Source: Symsagittifera roscoffensis (lineage: Eukaryota > Xenacoelomorpha > Acoela > Convolutidae). From it: a stretch of 60,000 bases of DNA. The position numbers and the translations under genes were made by a program. The stretch's first letter is position 1. Every line of letters starts with the position of its first letter. The stretch covers positions 9,597,842 through 9,657,841 of the forward strand of contig NC_087071.1 of the NCBI RefSeq assembly GCF_963678635.1. Direction: 5' to 3'. Under the pieces are notes generated by a model, which was not told the DNA's origin, ran no database searches, and worked only from the letters and a program-made list of their open reading frames with translations. Positions 36,790 through 47,974 of this stretch are shown piece by piece.

Positions 36790-38527
36790 TTGATAAAAAA
36801 AAAATAAAAAATGTGTCCGATGTGATCATATATACACTTGAAGAAAATCATATCGAATAACAAAAAAAAATACCGAGTTCAAAAGATAAGTTGTAAAAGG
36901 CTAAATATTGCAAGTAGTCAGAATCAAATTGAATTTCAAAATTTTTTTATAGTGGCGCGAGGGGATGGTAGGCAGAATCTGAAAATTAGTTAATTTTTTT
37001 CATATCAACCATTTTAATTTTTGGACCCAGCTGAAACGCTTTAATAGCCAACATCAATTAAAGAAAACTTAATGCGCAGGCTAAATTATTTCGATGTAAA
37101 AAAAGCGCTTTTGAGCATTTTTGGAAACATTAGACTAAAAAACATTAGACTCAGCACAAACAGACCAAATTTGCTTCGAGAGTAATTTTTATCTGAGTCA
37201 TAACTTGAGCCTAATCGAGGGAAGATTTTAAATAGGAAGCTCTCTGATCGCCATGGTGAATACCTTCTTCAAAAACATGTGGCAGTGGATAATTTTTCTA
37301 TTTTATATAACTTCAATGATGAAATCGAAACTTCAATAATGAAATGCAGTCAATGTACCGTTGCCCTTTTTTGGTATGTTCATAATGTCTCTTTTTTGGT
37401 ATGCCTTTTCAGCTAAATTCGGTATCATTTTCTAAATTCGGTTTTATTACTTCAATTAGACTTTATGGTGGATATTTTAGAGCAGCAAAGCTTTTTTATT
37501 TTATAATTCTCAAGTATTATCGATAAAATTGGCTTTCACTTTATTATAGAAAAGTTTAAAAAAAACACTTTTCAGAAACTATTTTTGCAAATCGCTCGAA
37601 ACAAATAACTCGGTAGTATTTTAAGTGTGTTTTTTGTTTTTCTTTTCCTCCTTTTTTATGCTAATTATTCATTGTTTATATGCATTCGTTGAGTCATTTG
37701 AAGTTGTAGATTCCCGGGTTGATCAAAATTTCTTATTATACATCCATTTTTGTGTTTCGCCCGATAACAAACAAACCAAGGATTATTAGTTGAGATAAAA
37801 TTTTTTAAACAATTTTCCCTCTGCTTTTTTTGCTTTGAGTTTTTTTTTAACTCTGTAATTGTCTTTTGAAACACTCAACAACCCGCCATCCTTTTATTTT
37901 TTCCCACTTTAATTTTAAAATATGATAGACTTGGAAATACAATTGTAAAATTTGCTGTTTTATTTGAAACGAACCGCAAAACGTCAAATTTTTAGTTTTT
38001 TGATTTTTTTCCTCTTTCTTTTTTCAGAAAAATTCCTAAATTTTGTTCAAGCTTAAATTTACTTTTTCGCGGTTCGAAATTTGTTTCCTTTTCAAATTCG
38101 GTTCATTTTCTTTGTTTAAAGGAAAGTAAATTCGACTATTGACCAGCGACCGTGTAAAAAGCACGAACAGTGTGATCGACTTCTAACTTCAAAAATGAAA
38201 AAGATGGCTCTTTTCCACTCACCCCACTTTTCAAAATATCAATCTTTATATCGTTTTTTTTCTGTTATTACGGCTAAATGCGTGATGTTACGATGAGGAG
38301 TATGAAGAACAAAATCTGTTCACAGTTGTCAAGTTGTTCATCATGCCAAACATCATTGCGTTATGACAACGTTAATTAGGCTTTTCAAAGTTAAATTTAA
38401 AAGGGGGAAACTGGAAAAGATCCGAGAGGATAAATTTTTTTATATGATAAATGGGTTAAAATCTATATTCTGAGCTATAAATATGATAATCGAACATTTC
38501 TTACTTTTGTTAATCAATTATTTCCAG
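36790..38527. other. Non-coding AT-rich stretch with a decayed gene-duplication fragment
   Basis: From about 38030 to 38200 the sequence parallels 32350-32480 and the upstream part of exon 3: AAATTTACTTTTTCGCGGTT, TTTAAAGGAAAGTAAATTCGAC, GATCGACTTCTAACTTCAAA. This suggests a partial, decayed duplication of the neighbouring gene. Nothing else is supportable. Confidence 0.4.
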
Positions 38528-38545
38528 GTATAAAACAAAAATCAG

Positions 38546-38798
38546 AAAAGAATTTTTACCTACGACCACAACATCAAGAAAGACGTCAGTCAAGTACCTC
38601 ATCGAAACTATTTGCGCGCAAACTTGACCAGGAAATCGATACCTGATCAACGTCGTGTTCAACTATACCTGTTTAACAGCTCGAGACGGAACCAAAATTT
38701 ACTAAGTCAACTTATCAACAACATTACCGACCGAGCTGTTCCAATAATGATTCACTTTTGCGTACTGCAAAAAAAAAACAGTTTTTTGGCTAATTCAA
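38546..38798 (+). CDS. Candidate orphan internal exon
   Basis: An 84-codon open stretch bounded by an acceptor (AATCAG before 38546) and a donor (CAA|GTAAGC after 38798), starting in phase 0 and ending in phase 1. It contains NLT, NSS and NIT sequons like the preceding gene. An alternative acceptor at 38527 opens a different frame that ends in TGA at 38646. No partner exons were found, and a large mobile region begins 0.8 kb downstream. It could be part of a disrupted or partial paralogue. Confidence 0.3.
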
Positions 38799-39627
38799 GT
38801 AAGCGTATACAAGGCCTCAAAATTTTTTAGTTTTTTACGTCTTTGGTTTATTGTAAATATTTCATGCAATATTTGAGTAATTTCAGGTAATTAAAGTTTT
38901 GGTTAGTAAATGAGCATGTCATATGAACTTATTGCTTTATTTTTAACCATTGATTTGTTTCACAGTAAAACACCAAGATATAAAAAAATCTTTGAATAAA
39001 TTTATTTTTTCAGATTTTAGGTCTGGGTATTTTAGTTCAAATTCTTGTTTTTCAAAAAATAAACTTTTTAGTTTTGTATAAGTTATGTCTTGTCAAAAAT
39101 CAAGCATAACAACTACATTTCAAAATTTCAATTTGTACAGACAAATGCAATTATCATAAACAAGAATCATACAAAAGGAGTCCAAAATCAGTTGAAAACA
39201 GAGCAAACACTAGTATATCTCATCGTAAAATGCTTTCTTAACCCCGTTGCTTGCAACATGAAAAAAAAATCAATTTTTTGAAACTTGAAAAATAAAAAAT
39301 AAAACTTTTCATAACCTTTGACGATTTTTCCTTGATTAGGTGTTTCAAAAAAGACAAATCACATTATTGTTATATCTGCGTTCTCTTTGGTTCAACTATT
39401 TGAAAAAAAATATATTTTCTGATCGAGACACTGAACAAAAACCAATAGGTCATAAGTAGAAAGAAATTGTAATTAAAGTAGATTAAAAAGCTTATGAGTG
39501 TTCTGAAGATCCATTGTTTGAGGCTATTTAATTTAGTATGGGATAAATGATAACTACACTCGACAAATATGTAAACAGAGATCTTACTCTAAATTACAAA
39601 ACAAGCCATATTGAATTGCTCTCTTTT

Positions 39628-40038
39628 GAGTTAGGACCGATGTGGTTAACTCATAGAGTAATTTCGGATAGGGTACACCGTCTGCTCGTCACGCTATCCT
39701 ATTTTCGACCGGATAGATTCGTGCAACTTCTTAGTCTAATACCGATCCTAATCTTACTCTTATACTTTCTAGTCTCAGGGTGTTTAACTAGCCTCTGCTA
39801 GGCTCAATAGATCTAGGGTATACTGGTTTGTTGCGGCTGCTGAAGTTCTCTAGGAGAGACAACTAATTTCTAAGTTAAATTCAAATCTCTCTGGTGCTGA
39901 AATTACAAGTAATTTCAGCACTTACAAATAAGTGGGTTGTTAGTTAGATGGATCATGATTGGTTAATATTAAATACTTTACAGTGGTAAAATATCTAATT
40001 TATCCAATCATAAAATATAGTTTAGATCAGGTTCCACC
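39628..40038 (+). repeat. 0.41 kb direct repeat A, copy 1
   Basis: Begins GAGTTAGGACCGATG and ends AGGTTCCAC. Contains a perfect 13-bp-stem hairpin at 39894-39921 (arm GTGCTGAAATTAC, two-base loop). It adjoins the outer flank of the left inverted repeat region. Confidence 0.85.
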
Positions 40039-40230
40039 CATCCGGGTTTTACAGAGTTTTTTAGAATTATCTTTCTGCAATTCAAAGGATTGATGATGAA
40101 CGTTGGTATTTGGCGAACATCGTATTCTTGTCCGGTTCCTCTTGTTAGAGAAGTTCGAGGACGCTGGAGTTCGGGGCATCAATCGTTGTGTCGTCTTGTG
40201 ACAACGACTGTGTTTCCCAATGAAATCAAT

Positions 40231-41296
40231 CTGATTTCAAAATGGTTTGCTATGACGGGTTTTTCTGTATTATGTAGAGAACTTGTTTTGTGTTCAACCT
40301 CGTCTGGGAATGGCGTGGAGATTGTGTGTGGAGGGGATGCCTTGTAACTCGGATCTGTACGTATACTCGAACATCGAGGTGGTCATTGGTCTAGTTCAAT
40401 GAAGTCCTTTTCTGCGAAGTCAAGTCGTACTCTAAATCCTTTGAGTTGTGATTGTGGACGGCATATCGGTTGTGATTAGCCATTCTTGTTCGAGTGTAAT
40501 GGGATCACTTTGTCTTTGGATGTTCGTCTTTGTTGTTGTGTGTTGATCTATATACTGCAAGGTATGATTTACAATTTATAAAATTTTTATTAGTTTGGTT
40601 TTTTAATCATGAATTTAGTTAGTTTTTTTCACAAAAGCATTTTGTTTTAGTTCGGTTATTTTGAAGAGTTACTCAACCTTGAGTACCTCTTATTAAAAAT
40701 AGAAGTGTGGTCACAAAGCGTGGATGTAGCGCGGTGGGTTAGGCCGGCTATAGAGCATGCTCAGGACGTCCTCTCTGGTGGGTTAGGCCAGGAGTGGGAG
40801 TATGGTTTCGTGCGGTTTCTTTGAGAGGTCCTGTTATGTGATAGCTTTTTATGTTGGGTTTATGTTGGTCTTTCTTATGTTTCTTTGGTTGTGTCCTTTT
40901 GTCAAAAATCAAATTGTTTTTGTTATGGGTTTGTCTTTTGACTTTTTTGTGTTTTATTATTTCTTTCTTAGACTTTATAATAGTCTTCAAAAGAATAAAT
41001 TATCCAGTTTTAAACTGGGTTAATCCGGTTTGGGTACCGTCGGTTTTCTTTTCTTAGTCATGCTGTTATTTTATGATTTGTGGTGTTTAGTAAGCTGCGT
41101 TGGTTAGTTTGGTTTAGTATATAATTCCTTTCCAACCGGGTTAAAGGAAAGTTTGAAACTTGTTATCGTGTGTTAGAGTTGTTTATAGTGAAAGCTTGAA
41201 ACTTAAAATCATTATTTAAACAATTCTTCGTGGGCCAGCTGTGCGCGTTTGGATGAAAATATTGAAAAGGTTAGTACTGCTTTCTCATTTTAGTGT
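40231..41296 (+). repeat. Left inverted repeat (segment B)
   Basis: T+G-rich, and close to the reverse complement of 52864-53903, from CTGATTTCAAAATGG to AGTACTGCTTTCTCAT. Apparent reading frames on both strands here (about 70-85 codons) reappear in the duplicate and look incidental. Confidence 0.85.
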
Positions 41297-41349
41297 GAAA
41301 ACTTGAAACTTAAAATCATTATTTAAGTGCCTCACTGGTCGCACCAGAT

Positions 41350-41759
41350 GAGTTAGGACCGATGTGGTTAACTCATAGAGTAACTTCGGATAGGGTACAT
41401 CGTCTGCTCGTCACGCTATCTTATTTTCGGCCGTATAGATTCGTGCAACTTCTTAGTATAATACCGATCCTAATCTTACTCTTATACTTTCTAGTCTCAG
41501 AGTGTTTAACTAGTCTCTGCTAGGCTCAATAGATCTAGGTTATACTGGTTTGTTGCGGCTGCTGAAGTTCTCTCGGAGGGACAACTAATTTCTAAGTTAA
41601 ATTCAAATCTCTCTGGTGCTGAAATTACAAGTAATTTCAGCACTTACAAATAAGTGGGTTGTTAGTTAGATGGATCATGATTGGTTAATATTAAATACTT
41701 TACAGTGGTAAAATATCTAATTTATCCAATCATAAAATATAGTTTAGATCAGGTTCCAC
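41350..41759 (+). repeat. 0.41 kb direct repeat A, copy 2
   Basis: Same start, end and hairpin (41616-41643) as copy 1, with few differences. Copies 1 and 2 bracket the left inverted repeat segment, giving an A-B-A arrangement. Confidence 0.85.
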
Positions 41760-41774
41760 TATGCCGAAAAAAAA

Positions 41775-41960
41775 ATTATTATTTTTGAATTGTTCGAATC
41801 GCGACTAAACAGGCTTTATTATGATATATCACTCAATCGTTTTGATGAATATTTGTGGTACCTGATTTTGCGTCGGAAACAAAAAAAAAAGAAAAAACTA
41901 AAACACACCCAAATACACAGTTCCTCATCATTTTCAAAGGTTGGAACAATAAAAAAACTT
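41775..41960 (+). repeat. Dispersed repeat start block inside the mobile element, copy 1
   Basis: GATATATCACTCAATCG, TACCTGATTTTGCGTCGG, an A-run, then CAGTTCCTCATCATTTTCA match the start block of the family seen at 8780, 9420 and 13585. So that sequence is either part of this element or was inserted in it before the tandem duplication. Confidence 0.6.
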
Positions 41961-42348
41961 TGCAAATTCTGAAAAAAAAACAGCCAAAAAGACAAACTAT
42001 ATCGAAATATTCTAAATTGCAAAAATTTGACGTTATTTATTCAAACTAATACCTGTGACGATTGGGTTTTTGAGTTCTGAGAGTTTCATTAATTTTTACA
42101 GTATTTTGACCTTCTCAGTGTTTTGAATTACTCAAATTACACTCCATGTGTGTTCAATTGGTGCTACTTGGAACATTCGAGAACACAACAATTGGTGCTA
42201 CTTGTCGGATTGTCATTTTTCTCCACAAAAACGAACATTTTTTCTTCTCAGCTATTTTGCCAGTGTTTTTGAGTAGTGACTAGACGCCAAAACCGGCGAC
42301 ATGACATCTGACTTTTTCGAAGGTACAATTGATTTATAAAGGTCAATT

Positions 42349-43184
42349 ATGGAACCTGATCTATGTCAGTCTTCACCGACATCCTCCCAAGAAAACCCAG
42401 TCATACCCACAACTACTCAAAACCCCCAAACATCCACACGAATTTCCTTCCAAGATAACCCGTACACTTTCGAAGGACGACACGCTCGCTTATCTGAACC
42501 ATTAGAACCAGTTCAGCGACAAGCACCCCTAAGTGAACCAACATATAATTTATACCCCCCATTACCACAAGATTTAAATAGAATAAGACACATTAGTCAA
42601 AATCAAAATACAGTCGAAATAAATAGACAAATTATACATCCACGAAGAAATCGAAATTTTCAAACCCCTAGAGTTCATTTTGATATACACCAATCACCAA
42701 CACCAACTACTTCAGAAAATTCAAGTAGTACATTACCAGAAACTCCCCCACTCCTTTCACAACGCAGCACGTCAAGTATACCCTCAGATTACTTAGGTTT
42801 AACACCGACATCTGAAAAAATACGTGAAAATCCCTTTAACCCCCCCCCCATCCCACCGCACGACTACCATATTGGGCAACACACTCATATACACTAGGTG
42901 AACCAAACTTGGTAAATGATCCAATAGATATCTCTACTGATACAATACTATCATCATTACCAGAAACATTATCACACCCGTCAACACCATCATTAAGTCA
43001 AATCTCACCGACACTTTTCCCTTTAAATTTTCCAAATAACCTCGACGCTAGATATCGAGAACAATCATCATCAAATACCCCTTTACGATTAGAGTGGAAC
43101 ACATTCGTAGCAACTCCCCCATTATTTGGACAACGTCAAGAAAGTAACCGACTCCACAGTTGGGCACTCAATAGATTACAATAA
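42349..43184 (+). pseudogene. Pro/Ser/Thr-rich element protein, frameshifted copy
   Basis: Copy of the gene at 47068-47904 broken by a one-base shortening of a C homopolymer at 42840-42849 (ten C here, eleven in the other copy). The first 165 or so codons read correctly, then a short wrong-frame tail ends at 42897. The remainder is open again in the shifted frame from about 42850 to 43184. Confidence 0.75.
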
Positions 43185-43255
43185 AGACAAGATATCCACG
43201 AAGATATTCGAGAACACAATATTCAAATACTTCAACAAAGTAGTCTCAATTAAAA

Positions 43256-44368
43256 TTTGAAATCACAATCAAACTTAATAATATTGTTCAACACCCCTAC
43301 CCAATAAATCCACCAAATATAACAGCTCACTCGCTACCACCACCATTTATAACAACTGAAGTAATATATAAATACGATAGCTATACGAAAAACACAATTG
43401 GTTACATAACATTTTATAACCCATACTCACGATTATCATACACATATATATTCATTAAAAAAATTAACATTTCGACACATCTTTTTTCTAATATTTTCCG
43501 ACCAAAACACAAATCCTTCTCCTCGCGCAGGACCGGAGGATTTATTAGTAACACACTATGATTGTGAAGAAAAAAACACTACACAAATATGCAATAAATC
43601 AAGTATCACAATGCGAAACATAACCACAAGCCATATAAACTACAAATGTAATAGCAACATTGTACTCAGAAGCCCGAGCAACAACAGTCACAGGATATAA
43701 ATTTACAGCAACATTTTCCGAAAAGAAAGTACATTGTTCACAAGTCTCCAACGGAAATAAGAACCGACTTGATCACGAATCATTTTACCAAAGTAATATA
43801 GAACGTCTTTAACATCTAAATCCCGAAGATTGTAAAAACGAATTACTCAGACTAAATCTAACAAGAAATAAAAACACAGACAGAAAAATAGTAAAGTTTC
43901 AAGTCTTTGCCGATGCTGTACATCAAGCAGAACTTGAACGATATCAAGGACATATTAAATTAGACAAAAAATACCCATATAACGGCGCACACGGATTAAC
44001 TTATGACATACACGATAAACACTGGATACCACACATTGGAATAAATGACCCTTCAAACGGTAAAGCAGACACAAAAAAAAAGAATATCAAGAAATAATGT
44101 TTTTGATTGCAAAATACTACTTGAAAAATTACAACTCACACGAGATTTAACTGATAACACCATGATCTATCAAGGAATTAGATTACCTTGCAAAAATGAT
44201 CAAGGTTATTGTGACCCTACAACAAGGACCCAAGCAACAATTGTTTGGTTTCCCGAAGATACATGCACAACATTTCAAGTAGCAAAAATACACGCTCGAA
44301 CGATAAAGTTTCACGAAAAATATTTTATTGAGTCAATCCCATACGAACAAGTGAACCCATCTCGTTAA
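43256..44368 (+). pseudogene. Surface-glycoprotein-like region, truncated broken copy
   Basis: Coding-like sequence split by stops and frameshifts. The clearest open piece is 44045-44368 (107 codons), with paired cysteines and an acidic/aromatic C-terminal end. There is a frameshift in the A-run near 44080. The region is cut off by the tandem junction at 44475. See the longer copy for why it is called glycoprotein-like. Confidence 0.45.
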
Positions 44369-44475
44369 CAAAGCACTGATTTCAAAAACTTTCATGATAT
44401 AGAAAATAAATTATAACGCTTTCAAGTCTATCAAGAAACAGAATCAGCAATCCACTTTATAAAACACAATACTCT

Positions 44476-44753
44476 TATATCTACTAGTCTCAGGGTGTTT
44501 AACTAGTCTCTGCTAGGCTCAATAGATCTAGAGTATACTGGCTTATTGCGACTGCTGAAGTTCTCTTGGAGAGGTAACTAATTTCTAAGTTAAATTTAAA
44601 TCTCTCTGGTGCTGAAATTACAAGTAATTTCAGCACTTACAAATAAGTGGGTTGTTAGTTAGATGGATCATGATTGGTTAATATTAAATACTTTACAGTG
44701 GTAAATTATCTAATTTATCCAATAAAAAAATGTAGTTTAGATCAGGTTCCACC
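44476..44753 (+). repeat. Direct repeat A, copy 3 (5'-truncated)
   Basis: Begins inside A at the tandem junction and continues to AGGTTCCAC. The hairpin is intact at 44609-44636. It is visibly more diverged from copy 1 than copies 2 and 4 are from each other. Confidence 0.8.
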
Positions 44754-44950
44754 CATCCGGGGTTTACAGAGTTTTTTAGAACTATCTTTCTTCTCTGCAA
44801 TTGAAGGATGGATGATGAACAATGGTATTTGGCGACCATCATTTTCTTATCCGGTTCCTCTTGAAGAAGAACGTTCCAGGACGCTGGAATCAGGGATAGG
44901 AAGTTGTTATTACGTCAATCGACAACGACTGTGATCCCCAATGAAATCAA

Positions 44951-46015
44951 TCCGGTTTCAAAATGGTTTGCTATGTCAGGTTTTTCTGTAATAGTAGAGA
45001 ACTCTTTTGTGTGCAGCCTCGTCGGGGAATGGCGTGAATATCGTGTTTGGGAGGGATGCCTTGTAACTCGGATCTGTACGTATACTTGAGCATCGAGGTG
45101 GTCATTGGTCTAGTTCAATGAAGTCCTTTTCTGCGAAGTCAAGTCGTACTCTAAATCCTTTGAGTCGTGATTGTGGACGGCATGTCGGTTGTGTTTAGCC
45201 ATTCTTGTTCGAGTGTAATGGGATCATTTTGTCTTTGGATGTTCGTCTTTGTTGTTGTGTGTTGATCTATATACTGCAAGGTATGATTTACAATTTATAA
45301 AATTTTTATTAGTTTGGTTTTTTAATCATGAATTTAGTTAGTTGTTTTCACAAAAGCATTTTGTTTTAGTTCGGTTATTTTGAAGAGTTACTCACCCTTG
45401 AGTACCTCTTATTAAAAATAGAAGTGTGGTCACAAAGCGTGGATGTAGCGCGGTGGGCTAGGCCGGCTATAGAGCATGCTCAGGACGTCCTCTCTGGTGG
45501 GTTAGGCCAGGAGTGGGAGTATGGTTTCGTGCGGTTTCTTTGAGAGGTCCTGTTATGTGATAGCTTTTTATGTTGGGTTTATGTTGGTCTTTCTTATGTT
45601 TCTTTGGTTGTGTCCTTTTGTCAAAAATCAAATTGTTTTTGTTATGGGTTTGTCTTTTGACTTTTTTGTGTTTTATTATTTCTTTCTTAGACTTTATAAT
45701 AGTCTTCAAAAGAATAAATTATCCAGTTTTAAACTGGGTTAATCCGGTTTGGGTACCGTCGGTTTTCTTTTCTTAGTCATGCTGTTATTTTATGATTTGT
45801 GGTGTTTAGTAAGCTGCGTTGGTTAGTTTGGTTTAGTATATAATTCCTTTCCAACCGGGTTAAAGGAAAGTTTGAAACTTGTTATCGTGTGTTAGAGTTG
45901 TTTATAGTGAAAGCTTGAAACTTAAAATCATTATTTAAACAATTTTTCGTGGGCCAGCTGTGCGCGTTTGGATGAAAATATTGAAAAGGTTAGTACTGCT
46001 TTCTCATTTTAGTGT
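44951..46015 (+). repeat. Duplicate of the left inverted repeat
   Basis: Second copy of segment B in the tandem unit. From about 45060 onward it is almost identical to the first copy; the first about 110 bp are clearly more diverged. Confidence 0.85.
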
Positions 46016-46068
46016 GAAAACTTGAAACTTAAAATCATTATTTAGGTGCCTCACTGGTCGCACCAGAT

Positions 46069-46478
46069 GAGTTAGGACCGATGTGGTTAACTCATAGAGT
46101 AACTTCGGATAGGGTACATCGTCTGCTCGTCACGCTATCTTATTTTCGGCCGTATAGATTCGTGCAACTTCTTAGTATAATACCGATCCTAATCTTACTC
46201 TTATACTTTCTAGTCTCAGAGTGTTTAACTAGTCTCTGCTAGGCTCAATAGATCTAGGTTATACTGGTTTGTTGCGGCTGCTGAAGTTCTCTCGGAGGGA
46301 CAACTAATTTCTAAGTTAAATTCAAATCTCTCTGGTGCTGAAATTACAAGTAATTTCAGCACTTACAAATAAGTGGGTTGTTAGTTAGATGGATCTTGAT
46401 TGGTTAATATTAAATACTTTACAGTGGTAAAATATCTAATTTATCCAATCATAAAATATAGTTTAGATCAGGTTCCAC
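46069..46478 (+). repeat. 0.41 kb direct repeat A, copy 4
   Basis: Nearly identical to copy 2, including the hairpin at 46335-46362. Confidence 0.85.
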
Positions 46479-46493
46479 TATGCCGAAAAAAAA

Positions 46494-46680
46494 ATTATTA
46501 TTTTTGAATTGTTCGAATCGCGACTAAACAGGCTTTATTATGATATATCACTCAATCGTTTTGATGAATATTTGTGGTACCTGATTTTGCGTCGGAAACA
46601 AAAAAAAAGAAAAAACTAAAACACACGCAAATACACAGTTCCTCATCATTTTCAGAGGTTGGAACAATAAAAAAACTTTG
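46494..46680 (+). repeat. Dispersed repeat start block inside the mobile element, copy 2
   Basis: The equivalent segment in tandem unit 2, with the same landmarks. Confidence 0.6.
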
Positions 46681-47067
46681 CAAATTCTGAAAAAAAAAAC
46701 AGCCAAAAAGACAAACTATATCGAAATATTCTAAATTGCAAAAATTTGACGTTATTTATTCAAACTCATACCTGTGACGATTGGGTTTTTGAGTTCTGAG
46801 AGTTTCATTAATTTTTACAGTATTTTGACCTTCTCAGTGTTTTGAATTACTCAAATTACACTCCAGGTGTGTTCAATTGGTGCTACTTGGAACATTCGAG
46901 AACACAACAATTGGTGCTACTTGTCGAATTGTCATTTTTCTCCACAAAAACGAACATTTTTTCTTCTCAGCTATTTTGCCAGTGTTTTTGAGTAGTGACT
47001 AGACGCCAAAACCGGCGACATGACATCTGACTTTTTCGAAGGTACAATTGATTTATAAAGGTCAATT

Positions 47068-47904
47068 ATGGAACCTGATCTATGTCAGTCTTCACCGACA
47101 TCCTCCCAAGAAAACCCAGTCATACCCACAACTACTCAAAACCCCCAAACATCCACACGAATTTCCTTCCAAGATAACCCGTACACTTTCGAAGGACGAC
47201 ACGCTCGCTTATCTGAACCATTAGAACCAGTTCAGCGACAAGCACCCCTAAGTGAACCAACATATAATTTATACCCCCCATTACCACAAGATTTAAATAG
47301 AATAAGACACATTAGTCAAAATCAAAATACAGTCGAAATAAATAGACAAATTATACATCCACGAAGAAATCGAAATTTTCAAACCCCTAGAGTTCATTTT
47401 GATATACACCAATCACCAACACCAACTACTTCAGAAAATTCAAGTAGTACATTACCAGAAACTCCCCCACTCCTTTCACAACGCAGCACGTCAAGTATAC
47501 CCTCAGATTACTTAGGTTCAACACCGACATCTGAAAAAATACGTGAAAATCCCTTTAACCCCCCCCCCCATCCCACCGCACGACTACCATATTGGGCAAC
47601 ACACTCATATACACTAGGTGAACCAAACTTGGTAAATGATCCAATAGATATCTCTACTGATACAATACTATCATCATTACCAGAAACATTATCACACCCG
47701 TCAACACCATCATTAAGTCAAATCTCACCGACACTTTTCCCTTTAAATTTTCCAAATAACCTCGACGCTAGATATCGAGAACAATCATCATCAAATACCC
47801 CTTTACGATTAGAGTGGAACACATTCGTAGCAACTCCCCCATTATTTGGACAACGTCAAGAAAGTAACCGACTCCACAGTTGGGCACTCAATAGATTACA
47901 ATAA
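47068..47904 (+). CDS. Pro/Ser/Thr-rich element protein, 278 residues, intact copy
   Basis: A single open frame from ATG at 47068 to TAA. It starts MEPDLCQSSPTSSQENP. The composition is dominated by Pro, Ser, Thr, Gln and Asn, with an Arg-containing patch (HPRRNRNFQTPR) near residues 96-107 and an aromatic C-terminal end. It looks disordered, like many viral structural or phosphoprotein N-terminal regions; no domain is recognised. After the TAA the frame stays open for about 23 codons. It precedes the glycoprotein-like region on the same strand. Confidence 0.6.
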   Translation: MEPDLCQSSPTSSQENPVIPTTTQNPQTSTRISFQDNPYTFEGRHARLSEPLEPVQRQAPLSEPTYNLYPPLPQDLNRIRHISQNQNTVEINRQIIHPRRNRNFQTPRVHFDIHQSPTPTTSENSSSTLPETPPLLSQRSTSSIPSDYLGSTPTSEKIRENPFNPPPHPTARLPYWATHSYTLGEPNLVNDPIDISTDTILSSLPETLSHPSTPSLSQISPTLFPLNFPNNLDARYREQSSSNTPLRLEWNTFVATPPLFGQRQESNRLHSWALNRLQ

Positions 47905-47974
47905 AGACAAGATATCCACGAAGATATTCGAGAACACAATATTCAAATACTTCAACAAAGTAGTCTCAATTAAA

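Larger units (their letters stand above)
39755..44475 (+). repeat. 4.7 kb tandem duplication, unit 1
   Basis: Direct duplicate of 44470-49204. The three boundaries share the six bases TACTCT (39755, 44470, 49199), consistent with a microhomology junction. Unit 1 has a 13-base deletion near 44449 relative to unit 2. Confidence 0.85.

Noticed and set aside
40748-41057. Small reading frames on both strands in segment B, repeated at 45467-45776
   Set aside because: They lie inside the inverted repeat, have T/G- or A/C-driven composition, and the inverted copy at 53163 does not keep a matching clean frame. Repetition reflects DNA duplication, not coding selection.
39628-41759. Repeat A as LTRs of a small retroelement with segment B as its interior
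   Set aside because: There is no primer-binding site after copy 1, no polypurine tract before copy 2, no matching target duplication, and segment B also occurs inverted without A.
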